Origin: Bernardetia sp.
Lineage (GTDB): Bacteria > Bacteroidota > Bacteroidia > Cytophagales > Bernardetiaceae
NCBI GenBank assembly: GCA_020630575.1
Contig: JAHDBD010000001.1
Coordinates: forward strand, 301,702-365,701
Length of the DNA stretch: 64,000 bases
Reading direction: 5' to 3'
Position 1 is the first letter of the stretch. Every line of letters begins with the position of its first letter. Made by a program: the position numbers and the translations under genes. Shown here piece after piece: positions 57,522-63,743 of this stretch. Under the pieces are notes generated by a model. The model was not told the origin of the DNA, searched no databases, and worked only from the letters and a program-made list of their open reading frames with translations.

Positions 57522-57557
57522 AAAAAACCATATCATTCCCAAATGCTATGGTTTTTT
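57522..57557. terminator. Bidirectional terminator on the right side of the R-M cassette
   Basis: AAAAAACCATA (57522-57532) pairs with TATGGTTTTTT (57547-57557) around a 14-base loop. With the terminator at 54224-54257 it isolates the cassette from the flanking rightward genes. Confidence 0.65.
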
Positions 57558-57765
57558 TATGCGTTTTACTCAAATCAGATATACAAATATATAATTATAT
57601 ATATATGTATATCAAAATATAAAAAATACATTGAATATTTATACATTATTTGTGTTTTTAGTAAAAAAGTACGTATTTTTAGAGTGTGTATAATAGTGAT
57701 AGATTCTGAAATAATACGCTATTTTGGACTTTCTACTATGTACCACTTACTTACTTTTTTATTTT

Positions 57766-58488
57766 ATGCCAAGAGCTAAATTTTATCCTCATGAAAAAAC
57801 GCTTCATGATTTACGTTTGAAACAAGATGATTTACCTGAATTAATTCAAAATGAAATTGATTTATGGAAAAAAAACAAACTCAAAACTGGTTATCACAAA
57901 GAATATGTTGAAGAAAGTGAACAAATAGCTTCACTTATTCAAGAATGGCAAGCCGAACCTTCTTTGTATGAGGAATCAGAGCAGTTTGATAGTATTGGTT
58001 CAAACGCTTCAATAACAAATGATTTTGAAATTAATGAGGAAAATGAGGATTTGGAACAAGAACAAATTGATACAGAAATTGAGGAACTTGAAAAGCAACT
58101 CAATGAAGACGATAAAGTTGAATCATTACCGAATCATTCAGATACCGAATTGTTATTAACAACTAACGAAGGTGTAAAAGTAGGGATTTTACATGACGCT
58201 CCCGAATCTGAAATACAAACAGGCTTATTCGTTCCTATTCCGAATCAATCAAATCCGTTTTACAACTCACTCAATAAAATTGAAAAGTTGTGTTACACTT
58301 TACTCAAAGAAGTAAAAGAGAACCAAATAGAACAACCTGTATTCAGTTTGGAATATTTGAAAAGTAGAGGATTGAATGATGGTTTTTGGTCTAACTTTTC
58401 AAAACTATCAGGATATGAAGGAAAGCATTTTGATATGATTCGTGTTTCCTCAACTCCTTTGTATTTCCAAATCAAACAAAAATCTTAA
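57766..58488 (+). CDS. Acidic protein of unknown function
   Basis: The frame is open from a TTG at 57724, but the ATG at 57766 (MPRAKFYPHEK) gives a better N-terminus and 240 residues. The first 60 residues are helical and charged, the middle (about 65-125) is a Glu/Asp-rich low-complexity linker, and the C-terminal 75 residues look globular (SLNKIEKLCYTLLKEVKENQ ... STPLYFQIKQKS). No motif is recognised. It is the first gene of the second rightward operon of the element, 12 bases before the next gene. Confidence 0.6.
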   Translation: MPRAKFYPHEKTLHDLRLKQDDLPELIQNEIDLWKKNKLKTGYHKEYVEESEQIASLIQEWQAEPSLYEESEQFDSIGSNASITNDFEINEENEDLEQEQIDTEIEELEKQLNEDDKVESLPNHSDTELLLTTNEGVKVGILHDAPESEIQTGLFVPIPNQSNPFYNSLNKIEKLCYTLLKEVKENQIEQPVFSLEYLKSRGLNDGFWSNFSKLSGYEGKHFDMIRVSSTPLYFQIKQKS

Positions 58489-58500
58489 ATCAAAAGCGAA

Positions 58501-58971
58501 ATGTTAGAAATGCTATTACCTCAATTCGCTAAACAATTTAAGACACGTTTAATCGAATTAGAGAAGGAAAACCAAGCTACTTTTAGACTTACAATGGAAA
58601 GTATGCCGATGTTACAGCAAGACATGGAAAGTATCAAATACCGTGTTTTTCTGCGTTTTTGGCAAAAAGATGAAACTATTGAAGGTTGTGTAGAAGAAAT
58701 ATTAATTTCTTCTGTGATAGAACAGCAATTATCAAATCCACAAATTCAGATGTATTTGAAAATGATGCCACAAGAAATCAATATCAATAGTTTTTTAGAA
58801 GATTATTTTACAGAAAATAAGACTAAAAATAAAGCTGATAAATTCTTCTTTATGATGTCTTTAGTTGATGCAAAAAATAAAATTACTAGAAAGCCTATCA
58901 AAAAAGGACTTTTTCAAATGCTTGTTCAGACAGGCTCACAATTTAAAGTTTTACAAAAATTTGAAGTATAA
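58501..58971 (+). CDS. Protein of unknown function
   Basis: The 156-residue protein is mostly helical (LLPQFAKQFKTRLIELEKEN, INSFLEDYFTENKTKNKADK), with a short beta patch around IKYRVFLRFWQKDETIEG. No domain or catalytic motif is recognised. Its TAA shares a base with the ATG of the next gene (TAATG), showing translational coupling, so it probably acts with the following HTH protein. Confidence 0.55.
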   Translation: MLEMLLPQFAKQFKTRLIELEKENQATFRLTMESMPMLQQDMESIKYRVFLRFWQKDETIEGCVEEILISSVIEQQLSNPQIQMYLKMMPQEININSFLEDYFTENKTKNKADKFFFMMSLVDAKNKITRKPIKKGLFQMLVQTGSQFKVLQKFEV

Positions 58972-59441
58972 TGAATCAAACAACGCAAATCTTTACTCAA
59001 TTAGATACTACATTATCTAGCCTTATTGGAAATTTAGGACTTATCAAAACGCTTGAAATGCTCAAAGAATTTGATAAAGGTTTGCCGTTTTTTCTTCCTC
59101 AAAACCCCCAAACAACAACCGAAAAATTACACGACTTTATTTTACATAGTCTAGCTCAACACGCTCAAATAAACAAAAATCTTTTATTAACGAGTAGCAA
59201 ACACTATCATTCTGATTTGAGAAAAATTGCTTTTGTCTTGCTTTTTGAATTTGGTTTGAAAGTTCCTGAAATAGCCAAATTATACTCAAGAGATAATCGT
59301 TTTGTAGCCAAAAACATAAACGATATGATTTACTTACTTACTTCCAAACACGCCAATATAGAATTTAAAACTTTGTATGACAGACTTACAAGCCAAATCA
59401 ACACCTACCGAAGCATTAGAAACGGAAACGACGGAAACTGA
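58971..59441 (+). CDS. Helix-turn-helix protein resembling DnaA domain IV
   Basis: The 156-residue protein carries, at about 83-123, LRKIAFVLLFEFGLKVPEIA followed by KLYSRDNRFVAKNINDM. This follows the pattern of DnaA domain IV (R-x-IA helix, PEIG-like turn, RDHSTV recognition segment). The upstream 80 residues are helical and unrecognised, and no AAA+ domain is present. A role in binding repeated DNA sites, such as the iterons at 50933-51041, is an attractive inference. The Trp-repressor-like HTH fold is shared by several families, so DnaA relationship is not proven. It starts coupled to the previous gene and overlaps the next by 65 bases. Confidence 0.55.
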   Translation: MNQTTQIFTQLDTTLSSLIGNLGLIKTLEMLKEFDKGLPFFLPQNPQTTTEKLHDFILHSLAQHAQINKNLLLTSSKHYHSDLRKIAFVLLFEFGLKVPEIAKLYSRDNRFVAKNINDMIYLLTSKHANIEFKTLYDRLTSQINTYRSIRNGNDGN

Positions 59442-60102
59442 CCCAACAGATTTTTCACCTTTTAATGCTCCTATGATTGATAGAGAATTTGATACTTCTT
59501 TTTCTTCTCCTTTTGACATTCCAGAAAGTGAAATAGAAGAAGAAGAGCTAGAAGAAGTAGAAGAATTTAAGCCACAATCAGATCCGACACCTAGCGAATT
59601 TGAGGAAGAAAAACCAAAATTCAATCCCAAATTTGCAGAGCTGACAAGCAAAACGGTTTTGAATGTTTTAGAGCGTTTCTTGCCTAAAGCAGCCTTTCAC
59701 TTTGCAGAAATTGACACTTCACAACTTGATGGAATAGAAGTAGCCGAAGGAACAATCGAAACCTTAGAAGAACACAATAAGGAAAATTTCGACACGCTGC
59801 AAAGTGAAATTTCAGATAATATACAGCTCATTGCAGAACCATTTAAAGCCGTCATGGAAAAGCGAGATATGAATATTTCGCCTGAAACAATGCTCATCAT
59901 GACCTTTGTTTTTATGATGGCAAATGTAGCTTTTACGACTATGAAAATGAGGAAGCAAAACGAAAGAATGATACTTAAAATTATTGCGCTAAACACTCCA
60001 AAAGAAGAGAAAAAGGAAGATGATAAAACAGCAGATTCAAACCCAAGAGATACTACTAAATCTAAAGGAAACGACAAATCAGACACCTCAAAAACTGAAT
60101 AG
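59377..60102 (+). CDS. Acidic single-helix membrane protein
   Basis: The 241-residue protein has an acidic, Thr/Glu/Pro-rich N-terminal half (about 1-85, including ESEIEEEELEEVEEFK). A helical region follows, then one hydrophobic helix near 168-186 (MLIMTFVFMMANVAFTTM) and a charged Lys/Asp/Thr tail. The layout suggests a membrane-associated structural or scaffold protein of the element. No family is recognised. The first 65 bases overlap the HTH gene, and its end overlaps the methyltransferase frame by 83 bases. Confidence 0.55.
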   Translation: MTDLQAKSTPTEALETETTETDPTDFSPFNAPMIDREFDTSFSSPFDIPESEIEEEELEEVEEFKPQSDPTPSEFEEEKPKFNPKFAELTSKTVLNVLERFLPKAAFHFAEIDTSQLDGIEVAEGTIETLEEHNKENFDTLQSEISDNIQLIAEPFKAVMEKRDMNISPETMLIMTFVFMMANVAFTTMKMRKQNERMILKIIALNTPKEEKKEDDKTADSNPRDTTKSKGNDKSDTSKTE

Positions 60103-60748
60103 GATTTACAAAATGGATTGTTTAGATGGATTGAGAAAAATCAAATCTAAATCTATTCGCTTAATCGTTGCAGACCCTCCATATTTTTTAGGAATGACAC
60201 ACAACGGACACAAAGGAGAGTTTGTTGATTTAGCTATCTGTAAACCGTTTTATTCCGAATTATTCAAAGAATTTAAGCGTGTTCTTACTGACGATGGTTC
60301 TATTTTCTTCTTTTGCGATTGGAGAGGATATGCTTTTTACTATCCTATTTTTGATTCTTTTATTGGTGCAAAAAATTTATTGATTTGGGATAAAACCTCA
60401 GCAGCAGGCAATTTTTATTCCTACAATCAGGAGCTTATTATTTTTCATTCTCATTCAAAATTCAATAAGGGAGGTTCTTGTATTTGGTCTGAAAAATCGT
60501 TTGCTAGTGGTGCAAAAAAGACAAATGGAGAGAAAGTTCATGCTACTCAAAAACCTATTGAAATCATTGAACGAATGATTTTAGATACAACAAATGAAAA
60601 TGATTTTGTTCTTGACCCTTTTTGTGGGAGTGGTACTTCGGCATTTGCAGCCAAAAAGCTAAACAGGAATTTTATAGGCTTTGAACTCAATGATAAATAT
60701 TTTGATGTTATTGAGGAGCGTAAAAACAAACTTTTTATTGATATATGA
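60020..60748 (+). CDS. Orphan DNA methyltransferase (N6-adenine/N4-cytosine, beta-class)
   Basis: The 242-residue enzyme has the catalytic motif DPPYF at 52-56 preceding SAM motif I DPFCGSG at 199-205, an order typical of the beta class. The N-terminal NRIYKMDCLDGL and the HATQKPIEIIERMI segment are family hallmarks. The start at 60020 keeps NRIYK; the ATG at 60113 would cut into it. There is no target recognition domain beyond the core and no cognate nuclease next to it, so it is an orphan enzyme, as in many phages. It may protect element DNA or regulate its replication. Its stop overlaps the ATPase start (ATGA). Confidence 0.85.
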   Translation: MIKQQIQTQEILLNLKETTNQTPQKLNRIYKMDCLDGLRKIKSKSIRLIVADPPYFLGMTHNGHKGEFVDLAICKPFYSELFKEFKRVLTDDGSIFFFCDWRGYAFYYPIFDSFIGAKNLLIWDKTSAAGNFYSYNQELIIFHSHSKFNKGGSCIWSEKSFASGAKKTNGEKVHATQKPIEIIERMILDTTNENDFVLDPFCGSGTSAFAAKKLNRNFIGFELNDKYFDVIEERKNKLFIDI

Positions 60749-61494
60749 ACAGTAGAGAACCTCATTTAATCGTTGCCACAGGAACAAAAGGAGTGGGTAA
60801 GACTTTCACAACGCTAAAGGAAATGAAAAACTATATCAAAAACCAAAAGAAAAAAGTAGTTGTTTTTGATACAAATTACCCTTATGAAACGTCTTACTCT
60901 CCTTTCAAAAGTATTGCTATTTGGGATTTACCCAAGCTCAAAAAAGCCGAAATAAGGCGAATCTTACCCATAAATAGGAACGGTTCGCCTATGAGTGTTC
61001 AAGACAAAGAAGATGCTTTAAATGAGATTTTAAATAACTTTTCTGATGGCTTACTGGTGTTAGAAGATATAAATTCTTATTTGATTGCACCAAAGTCAGT
61101 AGATGTAATTAATGCCCTTACGACAAATAGACACCGAAAAATGGATATAATGCTACACTATCAAAGTCTTTCGGCACTCTTTCCTAGAATTTGGCAAAAT
61201 ATGGCAGCCGTAAGATTCCATTATCAAATGGACGATGTAAACCGATACAAAAGCCGAATACCAAATTTTGAATTAATGAAATTAGCTCAATTAATTGTAA
61301 ACTATGAGTATGAACAGCAAAACAATAAGCGTTTTTTTATTTATGTTAATTTTTACGATTCTCGTATTTTGGGAGCTACCAAAAAACAAATCAACAGAGC
61401 AGCTCAGGAGCTATACAGAAGGTATAAAAATCTCAGAAATGGACTTACAGAAAAAGAATTTATTTCTTCTATGCTGTCTAAGTACACAAATTAA
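60745..61494 (+). CDS. FtsK/HerA-type P-loop ATPase, probable DNA packaging ATPase
   Basis: The 249-residue ATPase has Walker A GTKGVGKT (13-20) and Walker B LLVLED (103-108). TNRHRKMDIMLHYQSLS (127-143) corresponds to the Arg- and Gln-containing segment of FtsK/HerA enzymes before the sensor strand. Size and layout fit the compact packaging ATPases of tailless double-jelly-roll phages (A32/PM2 P9-like), and also Zot-like proteins of filamentous phages. The presence of a capsid-like gene downstream favours packaging. It is coupled to the methyltransferase gene by a 4-base overlap. The family is well supported; the packaging role is inferred. Confidence 0.7.
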   Translation: MNSREPHLIVATGTKGVGKTFTTLKEMKNYIKNQKKKVVVFDTNYPYETSYSPFKSIAIWDLPKLKKAEIRRILPINRNGSPMSVQDKEDALNEILNNFSDGLLVLEDINSYLIAPKSVDVINALTTNRHRKMDIMLHYQSLSALFPRIWQNMAAVRFHYQMDDVNRYKSRIPNFELMKLAQLIVNYEYEQQNNKRFFIYVNFYDSRILGATKKQINRAAQELYRRYKNLRNGLTEKEFISSMLSKYTN

Positions 61495-61660
61495 CTTTTT
61501 CTTTTCCTTACCCTCGTTTTACACAAAACGCATTTGTGTAACCGTTCCTTTTTATTATCCTAAAGTAGTGATAAAGAAGAGGAAAAAATGGGTTTGAGAG
61601 CTAGTTAAATTATATCTCTCCTAGTGTATAGGTTGAAAACCAAATCAGATTATAATTAAA

Positions 61661-61706
61661 AAAATCCTTTAAAACTATAAAAATGAGTTTTGAAGGATTT
61701 TTTTTG
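61661..61706 (+). terminator. Terminator after the ATPase gene
   Basis: AAAATCCTTTAAAACT (61661-61676) pairs with AGTTTTGAAGGATTTT (61686-61701), apart from one mismatch or bulge, and runs into T residues. It would separate the ATPase operon from the structural-gene operon. Confidence 0.75.
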
Positions 61707-61724
61707 TTTGTGTTAATCAGCAAA

Positions 61725-61764
61725 AATACGTTTGAGTATTCCAAAATACCCTCAAAAACGTATT
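61725..61764. other. Long imperfect hairpin upstream of the structural genes
   Basis: AATACGTTTGAGTATT (61725-61740) pairs with AATACCCTCAAAAACG plus TATT (61745-61764), with small bulges. No T-tract follows. It could be a DNA packaging or replication signal, or a transcription attenuator. Confidence 0.4.
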
Positions 61765-61908
61765 AAAAACCGTGTTTTTTTGCATCACTCAAAGTTTGCT
61801 ATTCCTTTCTTTTTCCACGTACATTTGAACCTAACAAGTACGCAAAAAGCGAAAAATTCATACTTAATCTTTTCAGTAAAATGAATTACAATATTAATCT
61901 TTTCAGAA

Positions 61909-62064
61909 ATGAATTATAAAGAACTAGCACTTATTTCAGTTGCCTCAATGGTAGGAGCAATCCTGACAGCTATTATAGTAGAAGCATGGGTAAAACCTAC
62001 AATTCAAACTAGAATAGACAAGAAAGCAGCGAAAAAAGCAGCCACAGAAGCAGTAGCAGCTTAA
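61909..62064 (+). CDS. 51-residue single-helix membrane peptide
   Basis: The short frame encodes MNYKELALISVASMVGAILT followed by AIIVEAWV and an Ala/Lys-rich tail (DKKAAKKAATEAVAA). One N-terminal membrane helix and a basic amphipathic end resemble the small membrane proteins of phages with an internal lipid layer. A 12-codon leader frame starts at 61881 and its stop overlaps this start. It is 70 bases upstream of the capsid-like gene. No family match can be claimed. Confidence 0.6.
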   Translation: MNYKELALISVASMVGAILTAIIVEAWVKPTIQTRIDKKAAKKAATEAVAA

Positions 62065-62134
62065 AAAACAGTAGATAAAATCAGATTTATCACTTTCAAT
62101 TAATTTAAAATCAACCAGTTATCAAAATATTCTT

Positions 62135-62941
62135 ATGAAACGAACACAATTAGAACGTTACGAACAAGAAGCAGAAAATCAATTCTCCAACTACCATGGT
62201 GATGAGGATTTTGACGAATATACAGAAGGCTACGACGACGACGAAGACTACGACGACGACGAAGACTACGACGACGACGAAGACTACGACGACGAGGAGG
62301 ACTTCACAGGCGTTAGCACTGTAACAGGCACAAACAAGACAGGAAAACGTCACTTAACTTTCCGTATCAAAAACGAAGAAGTTGATGGAAGCAATAATCC
62401 TATTGCAACGACTGTTACACTCTTTGGAGCTTACGGAAGTTACACAGCAAATCCAAAAATACCTATCACACTTGATGAAGGCGATTATGCAGCTTTTCTT
62501 TCGGAAATTGCAGCCAACCCTCACACGCTCGTAAATCCTAGATACCGAGTGAAACAACCAAATCAGTATGCCAACTCTTTTGAAGTAAAGAAAATTGAAG
62601 CATCAGGACAGGTCAGCTCACAACGTATTCAGCCACAGAATTACGAAGACCCACGCAACAACATTCAAAACCTTATCCTAATGGATAACTTCGGATTAGT
62701 TGCAGATGGTCGTACTTCACTTACTTTCAAAATGGAAGCAGGCGAAGAAATTTCACTTGCTTTTGAAATTGCAGCTCGTGTAAATAACTCTCTGTTATTG
62801 ACAGGAGGTAGCGCAGCTCCAAAGATGAAATCTAAAAAAGGAGGTTGTGGTTGTAAAAATAAAGGTGGACGTAGTCGTGGAAATGGTGGACGTGCTAAAC
62901 GTGGTGGACGTGGTGGAAACCGTCGTCGTCGTAACTACTAG
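62135..62941 (+). CDS. Probable major capsid protein with Asp-rich repeat and Arg/Gly-rich tail
   Basis: The 268-residue protein has three parts. Residues 1-58 are extremely acidic with a YDDDED repeat at 33-56. Residues about 72-225 form a beta-rich domain (HLTFRIKNEEVDGSNNP, TTVTLFGAYGSYTANPKIPI, LTFKMEAGEEISLAFEIAAR) suggestive of jelly-roll strands. Residues 228-268 are a Gly/Arg/Lys tail with GCGCKNKGG and RRRR, likely to bind nucleic acid. Length is close to the PM2 capsid protein. Its place after a packaging-type ATPase and next to several small membrane proteins supports a capsid role. No sequence homology was tested. A nucleoid-like or other structural protein is the alternative. Confidence 0.5.
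   Translation: MKRTQLERYEQEAENQFSNYHGDEDFDEYTEGYDDDEDYDDDEDYDDDEDYDDEEDFTGVSTVTGTNKTGKRHLTFRIKNEEVDGSNNPIATTVTLFGAYGSYTANPKIPITLDEGDYAAFLSEIAANPHTLVNPRYRVKQPNQYANSFEVKKIEASGQVSSQRIQPQNYEDPRNNIQNLILMDNFGLVADGRTSLTFKMEAGEEISLAFEIAARVNNSLLLTGGSAAPKMKSKKGGCGCKNKGGRSRGNGGRAKRGGRGGNRRRRNY
62231..62302 (+). repeat. Four 18-bp tandem repeats encoding YDDDED
   Basis: Three exact copies of TACGACGACGACGAAGAC and a fourth that varies at three positions lie end to end. The block is clearly more GC-rich than the surrounding element DNA. Slippage could change the copy number without breaking the frame. Confidence 0.9.
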
Positions 62942-62949
62942 AAAGGAGG
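62942..62949 (+). promoter_or_regulatory. Strong Shine-Dalgarno sequence
   Basis: AAAGGAGG ends 4 bases before the ATG at 62954. Such a perfect site is unusual in Bacteroidota, whose genes mostly lack one. It supports the start codon of the following gene. Confidence 0.7.
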
Positions 62950-62953
62950 CACA

Positions 62954-63460
62954 ATGAGAAAGCCTAATAACCTTAAAAATCTCATTGCTTACACGATTCA
63001 ACAAAACCCAAGAGGAGTGCAAAAACTAGGTAATTCGTATGGCGAATTACCTTACAATTATAGAGAACCTATCGGCAACTACCTCACAAAAGTTTGTTTG
63101 AATATTGTAAAAAATGAAGGTATAGAGGCTTTACTTCTTGCACACCCTGACAGAAACCTATTTAAAACAAAATTTGAAAGTGAGTTTGTCAATGCTCAAA
63201 AAGACGATAAACTCAGCCTTTCAAATTCTATTGAAAATAAAAAGAAAGCCGTATCAGAGCCGAATACCATGCACTCGTTTACTCACTTTAAACAAGTACC
63301 GATTAGCTCGTTTACTTCCTCAAACGACTTTTCGAATTTCTTCGGCGCACAGCAAAACGAAGAACAGAATAATTCCACAAAAACAGCCTTTTGGGCTATT
63401 GGTATAGTAGTTCTGATAATGCTTTCTTTTTTCTTTATGCACCTTCTAAATAAAAAATAA
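62954..63460 (+). CDS. Membrane-anchored protein of unknown function, likely structural
   Basis: The 168-residue protein has an N-terminal basic region (MRKPNNLKNLIAYTIQQNPR), a helical middle, a Ser/Asn-rich linker and one C-terminal membrane helix (about 147-163, FWAIGIVVLIMLSFFFMHLL). This is the layout of a tail-anchored protein. It starts 12 bases after the capsid-like gene with a strong Shine-Dalgarno sequence, suggesting high expression. A virion membrane protein is the likely role. The next gene starts 1 base after its stop. Confidence 0.6.
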   Translation: MRKPNNLKNLIAYTIQQNPRGVQKLGNSYGELPYNYREPIGNYLTKVCLNIVKNEGIEALLLAHPDRNLFKTKFESEFVNAQKDDKLSLSNSIENKKKAVSEPNTMHSFTHFKQVPISSFTSSNDFSNFFGAQQNEEQNNSTKTAFWAIGIVVLIMLSFFFMHLLNKK

Positions 63461-63461
63461 T

Positions 63462-63743
63462 ATGAGTGCAGGATTAATAGAAGCTGGACTTCAATCCGTA
63501 AATGGGATAACAAATCTGATAGGCTCAGGGCAACGACGTAAAGCACAACAAGCCGAACACCGTAACCAAATGGTGCAAATGATTCTAGCTAGTAGAATGC
63601 AACAAAATCAGCAGAATCCAACCCAAAACGGAAGCTCAAACCCAATAGAGAAAAGTAACACAGGTTTTCTGATTGGTGGATTAGCATTAATTATAATCGT
63701 ACTTATAGGTATAATCGTATGGAAACAGCAACAAAAGGCGTAG
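63462..63743 (+). CDS. Single-helix membrane protein, likely structural
   Basis: The 93-residue protein opens SAGLIEAGLQSVNGITNLIG, a Gly-rich amphipathic region, continues Gln/Asn/Arg-rich, and ends with a membrane helix (about 69-88, FLIGGLALIIIVLIGIIVW). The N-terminal pattern recalls DNA-delivery or pilot-type membrane proteins of small phages, but that is only resemblance. Its last 25 bases overlap the next gene in another frame. Confidence 0.6.
   Translation: MSAGLIEAGLQSVNGITNLIGSGQRRKAQQAEHRNQMVQMILASRMQQNQQNPTQNGSSNPIEKSNTGFLIGGLALIIIVLIGIIVWKQQQKA

Larger units (their letters stand above)
57251..57765. other. AT-rich control region between the R-M cassette and the late operon
   Basis: This 515-base stretch holds a possible leftward small membrane gene (57320-57481), a bidirectional hairpin (57522-57557) and a strongly AT-rich segment. 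The segment has the word ATATACAAATATATA (57579-57593), which also precedes the early operon at 49089-49103. It must contain promoters for both the R-M gene and the rightward genes. Confidence 0.5.
61495..61908. other. Structured gap between the ATPase gene and the structural genes
   Basis: This 414-base stretch has no credible gene. It holds a terminator (61661-61706), a long imperfect hairpin (61725-61764) and a tandem duplication of TTAATCTTTTCAG (61864-61876 and 61894-61906) immediately ahead of the next start codon. CAAATCAGAT (61641-61650) also occurs at 57571-57580, ahead of the previous operon. Confidence 0.5.

Noticed and set aside
57543..57779. 78-codon Tyr/Ile-rich frame in the control region
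   Set aside because: Its composition is that of AT-rich non-coding DNA, it overlaps the terminator hairpin and runs into the start of the 57766 gene.
61304..61597. 97-codon frame with a hydrophobic start, overlapping the end of the ATPase gene
   Set aside because: It lies mostly inside the well-supported ATPase gene, continues as low-complexity sequence past its stop and has no separate start context. It is probably a shadow frame.
62150..62353. Val-rich antisense frame opposite the Asp repeat
   Set aside because: It is the mirror of the GAC/GAA tandem repeat in the capsid-like gene.
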